Shown: piece after piece, positions 16,386 to 25,362 of the stretch
Layout of the letters: each line of letters begins with the position of its first letter
Position numbering within the stretch: the stretch's first letter is position 1
Program-made: the position numbers and the translations under genes
From: Chryseobacterium sp. FP211-J200
Lineage (GTDB): Bacteria; Bacteroidota; Bacteroidia; Flavobacteriales; Weeksellaceae
Length of the DNA: 64,000 nucleotides
Assembly (NCBI RefSeq): GCF_001643375.1
Contig: NZ_LSHB01000067.1
Span: 1-64,000 of the forward strand
Reading direction: 5' to 3'
The notes under the pieces: generated by a model
What the model was told of the DNA's origin: nothing
The model's database searches: none
The model's input: only the letters and a program-made list of their open reading frames with translations

Positions 16386-17819
16386 GTGCAGGAAAAATAT
16401 ATAGACGAAACCAAACAAGGCGAAGCATTTGCGATTGCGGAAAAACCAGGAAACGGCAAAAAACTGTTCTTGGAAAGCTACGGCTGTCAGATGAACTTCT
16501 CTGATTCTGAGATTGTTGCATCCATCCTCAATGAACAAGGCTACAACACGACCTTGAAAGTGGAAGAAGCCGATCTGATCTTATTGAATACTTGTTCCAT
16601 CCGTGAAAAAGCAGAGCAGACCGTGAGAATGCGTCTCGCTCAGTTCAAACACCTCAAAAAGGAAAAGCCAAATATGACCGTTGGCGTTCTTGGTTGTATG
16701 GCGGAGCGATTGAAAACCAAATTCTTAGACGAGGAACAACTGGTGGACCTGGTAGTTGGCCCCGATGCTTACAGAGATCTTCCAAACTTATTAAAAGAAA
16801 CAGATGATGGTAGAGATGCCATCAACGTAATCCTTTCAAAAGAAGAAACTTACGCCGATATCAACCCTGTTCGTTTGGGTGGAAATGGCGTCACTGCTTT
16901 TGTAACAATTACAAGAGGTTGTGATAATATGTGTACTTTCTGCGTGGTCCCATTTACGCGAGGACGTGAGAGAAGTCGCGACCCGCACTCAATCATCGAG
17001 GAATGTCAAAGTCTTTGGAACAATGGATACAAAGAAATCACACTTCTTGGGCAAAACGTTGATTCTTACCTTTGGTATGGTGGCGGTCCTAAAAAAGATT
17101 TTGCAAAAGCTTCTGAAATGCAGAAACTAACCGCAATTAATTTTGCGCAGTTGCTTGATATGGTTGCAGTTGCAGTTCCAAATATGAGAATCAGATTCTC
17201 GACTTCCAATCCACATGAGATGACAGAACAGGTTTTCCGAATGATTGCCAAGCACGACAATATCTGTAATTATGTTCACCTTCCCGTTCAAAGTGGAAGC
17301 GACAGGATTCTACAATTGATGAACCGTCAGCATACGCGTCAGGAATACTTGGATTTAATTAAAAAAGGAAAAGAAATTGTTCCCGACATTTCATTCTCAC
17401 AAGATATGATCATTGGATTCTGTACGGAAACCGAGGAAGATCACCAATTAACTATGAGTTTGATGCGTGAAGTTGAGTACGATTACGGTTATATGTTCTC
17501 CTACTCCACAAGACCAGGAACGCCTGCTCACAAGAAACTGGAAGACGATATTCCGGCAGATGTGAAGCAAAGACGTCTGGCTGAAGTGATTGCCCTACAA
17601 GGCGAACTTTCACGAAAAAGAATGCAAGGTTACGTTGGCAGAGTTCATGAAATTCTTATCGAAGGCACTTCCAAAAAGAATCAAAACCAATGGAAAGGCA
17701 GAAATTCTCAAAATGCAGTTTGCGTTTTTGATAAGTTGGAAGGACAGAAACTGGGCGACATTGTGTCTGTTTTTGTTCATGGCAATACACAGGGAACACT
17801 TTTGGGGGAAACGGTTTGA
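16386..17819 (+). CDS. miaB: tRNA-2-methylthio-N6-dimethylallyladenosine synthase
   Basis: Radical-SAM methylthiotransferase that adds the 2-methylthio group to i6A37 of tRNAs reading UNN codons. 477 residues. The N-terminal MTTase domain contributes Cys34, Cys70 and Cys104 for the auxiliary [4Fe-4S] cluster; [19 protein letters not shown] holds the radical-SAM CxxxCxxC (Cys179, Cys183, Cys186); SRDPHSI and GQNVDSY are family signatures, and a C-terminal TRAM domain (about 410-475) binds tRNA. Start is GTG at 16386, giving MQEKYIDE; no ATG lies nearer. In several flavobacteria miaB stands next to a sigma-54 activator and lptE; here two extra genes intervene. Confidence 0.96.
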   Translation: MQEKYIDETKQGEAFAIAEKPGNGKKLFLESYGCQMNFSDSEIVASILNEQGYNTTLKVEEADLILLNTCSIREKAEQTVRMRLAQFKHLKKEKPNMTVGVLGCMAERLKTKFLDEEQLVDLVVGPDAYRDLPNLLKETDDGRDAINVILSKEETYADINPVRLGGNGVTAFVTITRGCDNMCTFCVVPFTRGRERSRDPHSIIEECQSLWNNGYKEITLLGQNVDSYLWYGGGPKKDFAKASEMQKLTAINFAQLLDMVAVAVPNMRIRFSTSNPHEMTEQVFRMIAKHDNICNYVHLPVQSGSDRILQLMNRQHTRQEYLDLIKKGKEIVPDISFSQDMIIGFCTETEEDHQLTMSLMREVEYDYGYMFSYSTRPGTPAHKKLEDDIPADVKQRRLAEVIALQGELSRKRMQGYVGRVHEILIEGTSKKNQNQWKGRNSQNAVCVFDKLEGQKLGDIVSVFVHGNTQGTLLGETV

Positions 17820-17855
17820 TAGTTCATACTAATTGAATTCTTATTTGAATTAAGA

Positions 17856-18359
17856 TTGAAGCATATTTTTTACATATTATTTCTACTGCCAATTCTTTTT
17901 AGCTGCCAGTCTGAGAAAGCAGTTAATGTCTATCCAAACCAAGTTGGGGATATCGAACTTGATGAAAAGTTAGATGATTCCAATTTTAAAAAATGTTTTG
18001 TTGATCCTTTTTCCTTCCAATATTATAATTTTGATGGATTTCAATATAAAGGCGAAAAATTAGAAATAGAAAAAAAATTAGAAAGATCAAATCTAATAAG
18101 TGACAAAAATTCAACTGGGTACATTACAATTCGTTTTGTAGTGAATTGTGAAGGAAAAACTGGAATGTTCAGAGTTCAACAAATGGATGAGAACTACAAA
18201 GAAAAAGTGTTTGACAAGAAATTCATTAATCAGCTTTTAGACTTTACGAAAAGTTTAAATGGATGGATTCCGCAAGAATATTTAGGAATAAAAATAAATT
18301 ACTATCAATATTTAACCTTTAAAATAAAAGATGGAAAAGTTTCCGAAATACTTCCTTAG
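17856..18359 (+). CDS. Lipoprotein with TonB-C-like domain, unknown function
   Basis: 167 residues starting at TTG, needed to include the lipoprotein signal peptide: hydrophobic IFYILFLLPILFSC with the lipobox Cys at about residue 17. The mature part ends in a TonB C-terminal-like segment (ITIRFVVNCEGKTGMFRV ... LNGWIPQEYLGIKINYY ... YLTFKIKDGKV). Small flavobacterial lipoproteins of this type are common and uncharacterised. Its 3' end overlaps the next gene by 29 nt, so the two are probably co-translated. Codon use is more AT-rich than in miaB. Function unknown. Confidence 0.65.
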   Translation: MKHIFYILFLLPILFSCQSEKAVNVYPNQVGDIELDEKLDDSNFKKCFVDPFSFQYYNFDGFQYKGEKLEIEKKLERSNLISDKNSTGYITIRFVVNCEGKTGMFRVQQMDENYKEKVFDKKFINQLLDFTKSLNGWIPQEYLGIKINYYQYLTFKIKDGKVSEILP

Positions 18360-19128
18360 CTTTCTTATACTGGTTATTTATGCTAATGTGCAAGCGCAGG
18401 TAAACTGTAATGCAATCGAGGGCGAAAGGTGCAAAAAAGCATGCGAAATCTACAATAGCAATTCCGGTTCTCAAGGATCTCGTGAATCTCAGGAAAGTTT
18501 TGATAAAGCTATAGACTTGTGTCCGAATTTCTCCCATGCTTATATGGAAAAAGCAGTTCCTTACTTGAAAAGAGGAGATTTTATAACCTGGAAAAAACTA
18601 ATTGATAAGGCTGTAGAGCTTAGCCCTAATAATCATTTGGATTACAGAGGCTGGTGCAAATTTCAATTTTTAAGAGATTACGAGGGCGCAATTCAGGATT
18701 TTGATCTGCTTGAAAAATATAGACCTGGAAATATCGGCTATTCAGTAAATGGCGATTATAATTTATATGTCGCAAAAGCGATTTGTTACAGCGCTTTAGA
18801 TCAAAAAGAAAAAGCGATTCAGATTTTAGAAGATCTTTTTAAAACTAAAGATTACCATTTTGGACTTTACGATTATTATCAATTAGGCGTTACGTATTTC
18901 GAAAGTGGAAAATATGACAAAGCCTTAGAAAATTTTGAAAAGCAAAGCAAAGTTTACGATTTTGCAGAAAATATTTATTTTAGAAGTAAAGTTTCTAAAA
19001 TTAGAAATAAAGATTATTTGAATTTGAAAAGTCTAGCCTTGAAGTCCTACGACGAAGGTAAAACAATGAAAGATGCTTACACGCATCATTTCAACAAAGT
19101 TTACAGAAAACAAATTATAGAACTGTAA
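18331..19128 (+). CDS. Exported tetratricopeptide-repeat protein
   Basis: 265 residues with a signal peptide ending near VQAQ and at least five TPR-like helix pairs (for example ESFDKAIDLCPNFSHAYMEKA, YEGAIQDFDLLEKYRPGN, KAIQILEDLF, YDKALENFEKQ). TPRs bind protein partners; nothing points to an enzyme. It resembles the TPR protein at 30575-31411 in length, repeat order and motifs such as A-x-P-x-x-K and YRAxIKxxFxxDYxGAIxDxDxL, so the two look like paralogues. Start overlaps the lipoprotein gene by 29 nt but is needed for the signal peptide. Probably periplasmic. Function unknown. Confidence 0.7.
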   Translation: MEKFPKYFLSFLILVIYANVQAQVNCNAIEGERCKKACEIYNSNSGSQGSRESQESFDKAIDLCPNFSHAYMEKAVPYLKRGDFITWKKLIDKAVELSPNNHLDYRGWCKFQFLRDYEGAIQDFDLLEKYRPGNIGYSVNGDYNLYVAKAICYSALDQKEKAIQILEDLFKTKDYHFGLYDYYQLGVTYFESGKYDKALENFEKQSKVYDFAENIYFRSKVSKIRNKDYLNLKSLALKSYDEGKTMKDAYTHHFNKVYRKQIIEL

Positions 19129-19201
19129 ATTTTAATTAAAAATTAAATTCAAAAAATCTTCCGACTTCCATCATCGGACATCGGACAAAAAATTAAAAAT
19201 T

Positions 19202-20497
19202 ATGGCAGAATTACAATCCATAAAAGCACGCTTCGGAATTATCGGAAACTTCCCGGCGCTTAACCGCGCTTTGGAAAAGGCAATCCAGGTGGCACCTACA
19301 GATATTTCGGTTTTAGTAATGGGAGAAAGTGGCGTTGGGAAAGAGTTTATCCCAAAGATCATCCACGGCGAATCCAGAAGAAAACACCAACCCTACATTG
19401 TTGTCAACTGTGGCGCAATCCCAGAAGGAACTATTGATTCAGAACTTTTTGGTCACGAAAAAGGCGCATTTACAGGCGCAACTTCTACAAGAAAAGGCTA
19501 CTTCGAAGTGGCTGATGGTGGAACGATTTTCCTTGATGAAGTTGGAGAATTGCCACTTCAGACACAGGTTCGTTTGCTAAGAGTACTTGAAAGTGGCGAA
19601 TTTATGAAGGTCGGTTCGTCTCAAGTTCAAAAAACGAATGTAAGAATCGTGGCTGCGACCAACGTCAATATGATGAAAGCAATCACAGACAATCGTTTCC
19701 GCGAAGATCTCTATTATCGTTTGAACACTGTTCAAATCGATATGCCGGCGCTTCGTGAGAGAAAAGGTGATATCCATTTGTTATTCAGAAAGTTCGCCAT
19801 CGATTTTGCTGAGAAATACAGAATGCCTGAATTGAAATTGACGGACGATGCGGTTTCTTACCTTGAAAATTATGCGTTCCCAGGAAACGTCCGTCAGCTT
19901 AGAAATTTGGTGGAGCAGATGACCGTCGTAGAGCAAAACCGCGAAGTGAATTCCACAAAATTGGCAGAGTATATTCCGATGAATGCGAATCTGCCTGTCG
20001 TGATCTCTAAAACCACTGGAAGCGCAACTTCCGCAGATTTTGGATCGGAGCGAGATATCATGTACAAGATCCTCTTCGATATGAGGAACGACATTAATGA
20101 TTTAAAATCCTTAACTTCGGAACTCATAAAAAACAAAGGAAACTCGGACTTAAGTCTTCAGGAAAAAAATCTTATTAATAGGATCTACACGCCTGAAACA
20201 CAACAATCTGCCAGCCCAAATTCTTTGCTTTATTTTGAGAATAATCAAAACAATCAGAATCAGATCCATCATCCGACCATTATTTCTGAGGATGAGGACA
20301 ACCACTATAACGATGTGGAGGATATCGAATTGGAGGAAAGCAGACCGGAATCTCTATCGCTTCAAAACAACGAAAAAGACCTGATCATCAAAGCGTTGGA
20401 AAAACACAAAGGCAGACGAAATAAGGCAGCAGACGAATTGGGAATTTCTCAGAGAACGCTTTACAGAAAAATAAAACAATATAATCTCGAGGAATAA
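19202..20497 (+). CDS. Sigma-54-dependent transcriptional activator (AAA+ and Fis HTH)
   Basis: 431 residues. The AAA+ domain occupies about 12-240: Walker A GESGVGKE (41-48), the sigma-54-contacting GAFTGA (88-93), Walker B GGTIFLDEVGE (about 106-116) and an arginine-finger region RFREDLYYRLNTVQI. A linker rich in Asn/Gln/Glu (about 270-390) leads to a C-terminal Fis-type helix-turn-helix, NKAADELGISQRTLYRKI. There is no receiver or other sensory domain, so activity must be set by another partner or by its level. It is 32 nt upstream of lptE and likely in one operon with it and the acidic TPR gene, which hints at envelope-related control. Confidence 0.93.
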   Translation: MAELQSIKARFGIIGNFPALNRALEKAIQVAPTDISVLVMGESGVGKEFIPKIIHGESRRKHQPYIVVNCGAIPEGTIDSELFGHEKGAFTGATSTRKGYFEVADGGTIFLDEVGELPLQTQVRLLRVLESGEFMKVGSSQVQKTNVRIVAATNVNMMKAITDNRFREDLYYRLNTVQIDMPALRERKGDIHLLFRKFAIDFAEKYRMPELKLTDDAVSYLENYAFPGNVRQLRNLVEQMTVVEQNREVNSTKLAEYIPMNANLPVVISKTTGSATSADFGSERDIMYKILFDMRNDINDLKSLTSELIKNKGNSDLSLQEKNLINRIYTPETQQSASPNSLLYFENNQNNQNQIHHPTIISEDEDNHYNDVEDIELEESRPESLSLQNNEKDLIIKALEKHKGRRNKAADELGISQRTLYRKIKQYNLEE

Positions 20498-20529
20498 AAA
20501 CTCAGAAAAAGGCAAAAAAGAATCAAAAA

Positions 20530-21081
20530 ATGATTTCGAACTTTAAAGATCATCTTTCATTTAACACTTTCAAAACTTGTATATTTTTACTGGTTTCTTG
20601 TTTCTTGACTTCGTGTTACAGCTTCACTGGATCCTCTCTTCGTGAGGATATGAAAACCGTAAAGATCAACACTTTCCCAAACAATGCCGCTAACAATCTA
20701 CCAAGTCTGAGCCAGGATTTTACAGTAGCTTTACAAAACCGATTTCTCCAAAGAACAACGTTGAAGGGCGCGGTTGAAAATCCGGACCTATTGATAGAAG
20801 GTGAGATCAGTGATTATAACATCACACCAACCAGTGTTGGTGCAGCTACCACGACCACAACGGGAAATACGATACAGGCTTTACAAAATAAATTGACCAT
20901 TACGATTAAGGTCCATTACGAAAACAGCAAAGATCCTACGCTGAGCTTTGATAGAACTTACAGTGACGAAGCCGTTTTCAACAGTGACCTGGACCTCAAC
21001 ACGATAGAAACCGCACAAGTGAAGATCGTGAACGAGAGGATCATCAACAAAATTTACAATGACATTGTCGCCAACTGGTAA
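20530..21081 (+). CDS. lptE: LptE-like LPS-assembly lipoprotein
   Basis: 183 residues. Signal peptide with lipobox LTSC (Cys29), followed by YSFTGSSLREDMKTVKINTFPN, the conserved start of the flavobacterial LptE family. In LptE-type proteins the lipoprotein plugs the LptD barrel and helps place LPS in the outer leaflet. The distal TTTTTGNTIQALQNKLTITIKVHYEN segment is a typical beta-sandwich strand region. Sits between the sigma-54 activator (32 nt upstream) and the acidic TPR gene (4 nt downstream). The N-terminus is longer than usual; a downstream start would lose part of the signal peptide. Confidence 0.82.
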   Translation: MISNFKDHLSFNTFKTCIFLLVSCFLTSCYSFTGSSLREDMKTVKINTFPNNAANNLPSLSQDFTVALQNRFLQRTTLKGAVENPDLLIEGEISDYNITPTSVGAATTTTTGNTIQALQNKLTITIKVHYENSKDPTLSFDRTYSDEAVFNSDLDLNTIETAQVKIVNERIINKIYNDIVANW

Positions 21082-21085
21082 ACAT

Positions 21086-22990
21086 ATGAATACTAGAGTT
21101 TTAGAACTAATAAAGAATCCAAAAATAATAACTGAATCCGATTTGAGTATCTTGGAATCGGAGTCAGAAAAAATGCCTTACGCACAAAGTATTCGGGCAC
21201 TTTATCTTTACGGGATCAACCTTTATCAATCCAAAAATTACAAGGAAAATCTTTCTAAAACTGCCGCTTATACAACTGATAAAAAAATCCTTTTTCAGTT
21301 TATTAATTCTCAGAAAACTGTTCAAAAAGAAGAAACGCCAACTCACCAAGCACAGGGACAAATTATTGAAAATCAAGTTCCTAACGAAAAAACTACTGCA
21401 GAAGACATCATTGAAAAAACCGATGTTAGCCCGCAAGAAGTGGAAGATGTTTCTGTTGTTCTGAACAAATTTGATATTGACAGAATTATCAAATCCGAAA
21501 ATCAAGACAACTCAGAATTCATAGTTGTAGAAGGCGAAAAGAACCGTTTACTGTATGAAGGCGAAGAGAATTTCCTCGAAGAAAAATCTCAGGAGATCGA
21601 TATCGAAGCAACTAAAGAATCTGGAATTATCACCGTAAAAGATGATCTGGAAAGCAACGAAAGCATGATTGCTCATGATGATAACAGATCTGAAGAAACG
21701 ATCTCCGAGCATAAGAATGTAGAAGAAGTGATAGAAACGCCTATTGAAAAAGTTTCTGAAACTATTGTCGAAAGCCAAGCGCAGGATGAAGATCCTTCTG
21801 GAAACGTAAGCTTCAACGGGATCGAAGAGTTTTTGCCTCAAGTCAAATTCTCTGTTCCTAAAAATCATTTGGATTATCTGAATCCACCAAAAAAAGAAAT
21901 CAGGAAAGAAGAAAGTCCAGTACAAGAAAAACCTGTTTCAAAAACTGAATTTAAAGAGCCAATTGCTGCGGAAATCCGTGAAGAAGAGATTGACAACAGC
22001 CAGATCAGTTTTGGGGAAACACAATCTTTCGAAGTTTCAAAACCTGTTGAAAGTGAAAAAACTGAAACAGTAATTGAAAATCAAAACGAAGAGAAAGTTG
22101 TTGAAGATCAAATCAATTTTGAGAATACCCAATCTTTCGAAGTTTCGGAACCTGAAAAAATCGAGGAAACCAAAATTCAAGCAGTGAATCAAATTGCTGA
22201 GGCAAATACAAAAGACCAGATCAGTTTTGAAAATACTCAAACTTTTGAAGTTTCAAAACCAGAGAAAAATGTGATTGAGACTTCAAATCAAGAAATTGAA
22301 AATATTGCCATTGAAAAAGAAGCAATTGTAGAACAACCAATCTCTACCTGGAAACCAATGTCATTCTCTGCAAACACGCCAGACGCTTTGATTGGTAGAT
22401 TGCCGGAAGTTGAAAAGCCAAAGCAAGAGATCAAAATTGAAGAAAAAATTGAAAAGCCTGAACTAACCGAGGAAATTGTCATCGAAGAAAAGCCGACCGA
22501 AGTTGAAAAAATCCAAACCAAGGAAATCGAAAGACCTGTGATGAATGTCTCGTTTTTCGGTAATGAAGCTCCTAAAATCATAAAGGAAAAGGAAATCCCT
22601 TCAATTCTCGACAAACCAAAAGCTGAAGAGATTCCCGACAGCAACGTAGGAACCTTCATCAATACCTGGCAAAGCTGGCTGAAGATCGACCGACAAAAAT
22701 CTGAGGAATCACCCGAGAAAACGATGGTCGTAAAAGAAAAGATCATCGACCAATTCATAGAGAAAAACCCTAAGATCTCTCAACTGAAGGACGAAGTCAA
22801 CTTCGTGGTGAAAGAGAAAAAAGACGACATTTCGCACTTGATGACAGAGACTTTGGCAAAGCTGTATGTGGAACAGAAACTCTATTCAAAGGCCATCAAA
22901 GCCTACGAAACCTTGATTGAGAAGCATCCACAAAAAGAGGATTACTTCAAAGAAAAAATCGAGGAAGTCAAAGAGATCAGAAAATCATAA
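21086..22990 (+). CDS. Acidic low-complexity protein with internal repeats and C-terminal TPR
   Basis: 634 residues from the ATG at 21086 (MNTRVLELIKNP), chosen over a frame-open ATG 27 nt earlier that lies inside lptE. The N-terminal 70 residues form a helical domain (FPYxxxIRALYLYGINLY-like, AAYTTDKKILFQFI). The middle is Glu/Lys/Ile-rich and contains three copies of a 35-40-residue unit built on QISFGETQSFEVSKP, QINFENTQSFEVSEP and QISFENTQTFEVSKP (about 300-400). The last 60 residues (TETLAKLYVEQKLYSKAIKAYETL) form a TPR pair. No signal peptide or membrane segment, so a cytoplasmic scaffold is likely. Function unknown. Last gene before a bidirectional terminator. Confidence 0.75.
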   Translation: MNTRVLELIKNPKIITESDLSILESESEKMPYAQSIRALYLYGINLYQSKNYKENLSKTAAYTTDKKILFQFINSQKTVQKEETPTHQAQGQIIENQVPNEKTTAEDIIEKTDVSPQEVEDVSVVLNKFDIDRIIKSENQDNSEFIVVEGEKNRLLYEGEENFLEEKSQEIDIEATKESGIITVKDDLESNESMIAHDDNRSEETISEHKNVEEVIETPIEKVSETIVESQAQDEDPSGNVSFNGIEEFLPQVKFSVPKNHLDYLNPPKKEIRKEESPVQEKPVSKTEFKEPIAAEIREEEIDNSQISFGETQSFEVSKPVESEKTETVIENQNEEKVVEDQINFENTQSFEVSEPEKIEETKIQAVNQIAEANTKDQISFENTQTFEVSKPEKNVIETSNQEIENIAIEKEAIVEQPISTWKPMSFSANTPDALIGRLPEVEKPKQEIKIEEKIEKPELTEEIVIEEKPTEVEKIQTKEIERPVMNVSFFGNEAPKIIKEKEIPSILDKPKAEEIPDSNVGTFINTWQSWLKIDRQKSEESPEKTMVVKEKIIDQFIEKNPKISQLKDEVNFVVKEKKDDISHLMTETLAKLYVEQKLYSKAIKAYETLIEKHPQKEDYFKEKIEEVKEIRKS

Positions 22991-22997
22991 AACAAAA

Positions 22998-23028
22998 AAT
23001 CAGGAAATTAAGTTCCTGATTTTTTTTT
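22998..23028. terminator. Bidirectional terminator
   Basis: AAATCAGGAA / TTCCTGATTT with a 5-nt loop (22998-23022) and a T8 run on the plus strand; the A-run before it serves the minus strand. It lies between the converging acidic TPR gene and the GLPGLI pair. Confidence 0.85.
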
Positions 23029-23851
23029 ATTTCAATTCAATGGGATTGTTCTTACTTTTTGCCTCGGCTTCCATTCTTTTTTGGAATTCCTGCATTTGTT
23101 TCGGGTCAATTCCCGGTCTATTGCCGCCACCGCCAGCTGGCCCTCTTCCACCACCGCCACTTCTCTGAGCTGTGAAAAAGCTGACTGGGTCCTTTTGCAT
23201 CTTCTTTTCCATCTCTGTATATTTCGATTTGGAAAGTGTAATAAACTGTCCTCGATTCAAAGGTTGATGTAACTCTGATATTTTTTTTGTTTGCATCAGA
23301 TCGAAAGAATAATCGCCTTTATCGTCTTGAACTTTCACGATCAAACCAGGCAATCCAGAAAATTTATACGGCCCGTCTTGCAAAGGAATTTCCTGTGTGA
23401 ACCACGCATACCAAGTTCTTCCACCAAATTTGGTTTCTGCCTTCTGTGTTTGGTAATCACCGATTTTTACAGTTTCTGGTAAGATATTCCATTGAAAGAC
23501 CGGCGTTTCTGGATAAGAATAATTATCTCTTCCGATTCTTGATTTGTAGACCAAACTTTGATTCGCAAGGTCTTTCTCGATTGTGAATTGCAGATTGCTT
23601 CTCAAGTTTTCCATTTGGCTGCGGTCAAAATTCTTCGTTGCCCGCATTCTTTCCATTACAGAATCTCTTTTCATCGAATTCTCGGCGTAGAAAATAGATC
23701 TCTTGCCGTCTGTATCCAGGTAGGCCAATTCGGTTTTCTTCTCAACATTGGTAGAATCGGGCGTCAATGTGGCTTGATAGACGAAACGCGTGCTTTGTTG
23801 TGCCATTACAAGTGGCATCGCAAGTAGGCTTAATATTTTTAAAATTTTCAT
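23027..23851 (-). CDS. GLPGLI family secreted protein
   Basis: 274 residues with signal peptide (cleavage near VMAQ). The defining motif GLPGLI is at 166-171, inside GPYKFSGLPGLIVKVQDDKG, preceded by FGGRTWYAWFTQEIP. The family is widespread in Bacteroidota, exported and of unknown function. The C-terminal part has a Gly/Pro/Arg-rich stretch (SGGGGRGPAGGGG) followed by a Met/Lys-rich tail, which may be a flexible linker. Separated by a single base from the paralogous gene upstream, so clearly one operon. The plus strand continues through a shared terminator. Confidence 0.9.
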   Translation of the reverse strand: MKILKILSLLAMPLVMAQQSTRFVYQATLTPDSTNVEKKTELAYLDTDGKRSIFYAENSMKRDSVMERMRATKNFDRSQMENLRSNLQFTIEKDLANQSLVYKSRIGRDNYSYPETPVFQWNILPETVKIGDYQTQKAETKFGGRTWYAWFTQEIPLQDGPYKFSGLPGLIVKVQDDKGDYSFDLMQTKKISELHQPLNRGQFITLSKSKYTEMEKKMQKDPVSFFTAQRSGGGGRGPAGGGGNRPGIDPKQMQEFQKRMEAEAKSKNNPIELK

Positions 23852-23852
23852 A

Positions 23853-24800
23853 TTAATATTTATTACTTAGTTCGATTGGATTTGTATTTCCGAAGTTCAT
23901 CAAACTTCCACTGTTTGACGGAGATTGCGAAGAAGGATTTCCCATTTGCATATCTGGTTGTCCGCCCATATCGCCGTTTGGCATTCCATTCATTCCCTGT
24001 TGACCGCCGAAACCGCCGTTCATCCCGTTTCTCTGATTCATTCGGTTGAAGCTGTCGAAGTTGATCTCCGGGTCTTTGTTCTTCACCATTTCCATTCGCA
24101 CCGAAGCTTTGTCACCTTGAAAGTTGATCCTTGTCGATTTTCTGGCTTCTGGTTTTATAATCTCCGAAAAGGCTTTTTCAATATTGATTTTCTTCACAAA
24201 GCTGAATCTGTAATCGCCTTTGTCATCTTCCAATTTTAAGATCAATCCTGGAAGACCAAGGAATTTGTAAGGTCCGTCAGAGATCTTAATTTCCGGAGCA
24301 AACCAAGCGGTCCAGGTTCTACCACCGAAAGTCATTGTTGCTTTTGGAACTTTAAAATTATTAAAGTCAGAAACTTGAGATGAAATTTCCCAATTCATTT
24401 TCCGGTCTTCCTGATAATAAACTTGCTTTGAGCCAATGCTTTCAACAAAATTCACCGATCTGTCATCCCTATTTTTTATAATGAAATAATCGAAGAATGT
24501 TGGTTGGATTGATTTTCCATTAGGCAATTTTGGAAATTCGGATTTGTCTTTTTTCGATTTCTTGGTTTCTGTAATGCCTTGTTGTCTGAGAACTGTGGTC
24601 AGAGAGTCTCTCAATAATTTGCTCTCACTGATGAATAAAGACTGATTTCCTTTGATGTCCAAGAACGTGTTCTCAACTTTCATATTCACAAGGTTGATGG
24701 TATCTGGATTCACTTCTGTCTGGTAGATGTATCTTTCGGTTTGACTGAAAATTTTTCCGAAAAAGGAAAACACAACCATCAAAATGAGTAGCTTCTTCAT
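23853..24800 (-). CDS. GLPGLI family secreted protein (paralogue)
   Basis: 315 residues, signal peptide ending near KIFSQ. GLPGLI at 182-187 within GPYKFLGLPGLILKLEDDKG; the same FGGRTWTAWFAPEI block precedes it as in the next gene. Compared with its neighbour it has a longer N-terminal half with a Lys-rich insert (about 78-95) and a different C-terminal tail, rich in Gly, Met, Asn and Gln. First gene of the pair; the 230-nt gap upstream is shared with the divergent suf operon and has a -7-like TAACTTTG at 24836-24843 (minus strand). Exported, function unknown. Confidence 0.9.
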   Translation of the reverse strand: MKKLLILMVVFSFFGKIFSQTERYIYQTEVNPDTINLVNMKVENTFLDIKGNQSLFISESKLLRDSLTTVLRQQGITETKKSKKDKSEFPKLPNGKSIQPTFFDYFIIKNRDDRSVNFVESIGSKQVYYQEDRKMNWEISSQVSDFNNFKVPKATMTFGGRTWTAWFAPEIKISDGPYKFLGLPGLILKLEDDKGDYRFSFVKKINIEKAFSEIIKPEARKSTRINFQGDKASVRMEMVKNKDPEINFDSFNRMNQRNGMNGGFGGQQGMNGMPNGDMGGQPDMQMGNPSSQSPSNSGSLMNFGNTNPIELSNKY

Positions 24801-24970
24801 AATCTAAAACTGATTGTTTGATTAACAAAATCAAGCAAAGTTAATTATTAGAACTATCAGAATTAATAATTGTTCATTTTTTTGACAACAATTTAACATT
24901 AACAAACTGTTTTCCATGACTAAAGCATTATGAGGTCATCTTAGAAAATCATCAAAATAGATGTCATCGA

Positions 24971-25002
24971 TTTGAGATTGCGGAAATTAGTTCGTACTTT
25001 TG
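24971..25002 (+). promoter_or_regulatory. suf operon promoter
   Basis: TTTG (24971-24974), 20 nt, TACTTTTG (24995-25002): both boxes match the Bacteroidota consensus exactly. Predicted start near 25009, about 22 nt before sufA. Confidence 0.85.
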
Positions 25003-25020
25003 TAGACTAAAATCAGTCTA
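25003..25020 (+). promoter_or_regulatory. Perfect palindrome over the suf start site (candidate IscR/Rrf2-type operator)
   Basis: TAGACTaaaatcAGTCTA: 6-bp perfect arms around AAAATC. It begins at the base after the -7 box, so a bound repressor would block initiation. The GACT...AGTC core resembles the type-1 IscR site of enterobacteria, but the arms are 6 nt apart instead of 5. No iscR gene is in the window, so the regulator is inferred. Confidence 0.6.
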
Positions 25021-25030
25021 AATAAAAACA

Positions 25031-25360
25031 ATGATACAAGTAAGCGATCAGGCAAAATCTAAGGCGGCTCAGTTGATGACCGAAGAAGGCTTCAACCCTG
25101 AGACTGACTATATAAGAGTAGGCGTAAAAAGTGGCGGTTGTTCCGGACTAGAATACGTTTTAAAGTTTGACAATATAAAAAATGAAACCGACACGATCTT
25201 CGAAGATAACGGCGTAAGAGTCATTATTGAGAAAAAATCCATCCTTTATCTTGCAGGAACAGTCCTGGAATATTCTGGCGGATTGAATGGGAAAGGTTTT
25301 ATTTTTAACAATCCAAATGCTGCAAGAACTTGTGGCTGTGGAGAGAGTTTCAGTCTTTAA
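25031..25360 (+). CDS. sufA: Iron-sulfur cluster assembly A-type carrier
   Basis: 109-residue A-type carrier (SufA/IscA/ErpA family). The three cluster cysteines are present: Cys37 in SGGCSGLEY and Cys101/Cys103 in the C-terminal CGCGESF. It takes a cluster from the SufBCD scaffold and passes it to target proteins in the cytoplasm. First gene of the suf operon, preceded by a strong promoter and palindromic operator. The symbol is by operon position; ErpA or IscA cannot be separated from SufA by sequence alone. The next gene is not sufB, as would be usual, but a four-helix-bundle gene. Confidence 0.93.
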   Translation: MIQVSDQAKSKAAQLMTEEGFNPETDYIRVGVKSGGCSGLEYVLKFDNIKNETDTIFEDNGVRVIIEKKSILYLAGTVLEYSGGLNGKGFIFNNPNAARTCGCGESFSL

Positions 25361-25362
25361 TC

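Noticed and set aside
19129-19201. TCCGACTTCC / TCGGACATCGG inverted motifs before the sigma-54 activator
   Set aside because: Short and seen once in the window; may belong to another repeat family but cannot be supported here.
21059-21085. Earlier ATG of the acidic TPR gene
   Set aside because: Lies inside lptE and adds residues not expected in the family; ATG at 21086 gives the conserved MNTRVLEL start.
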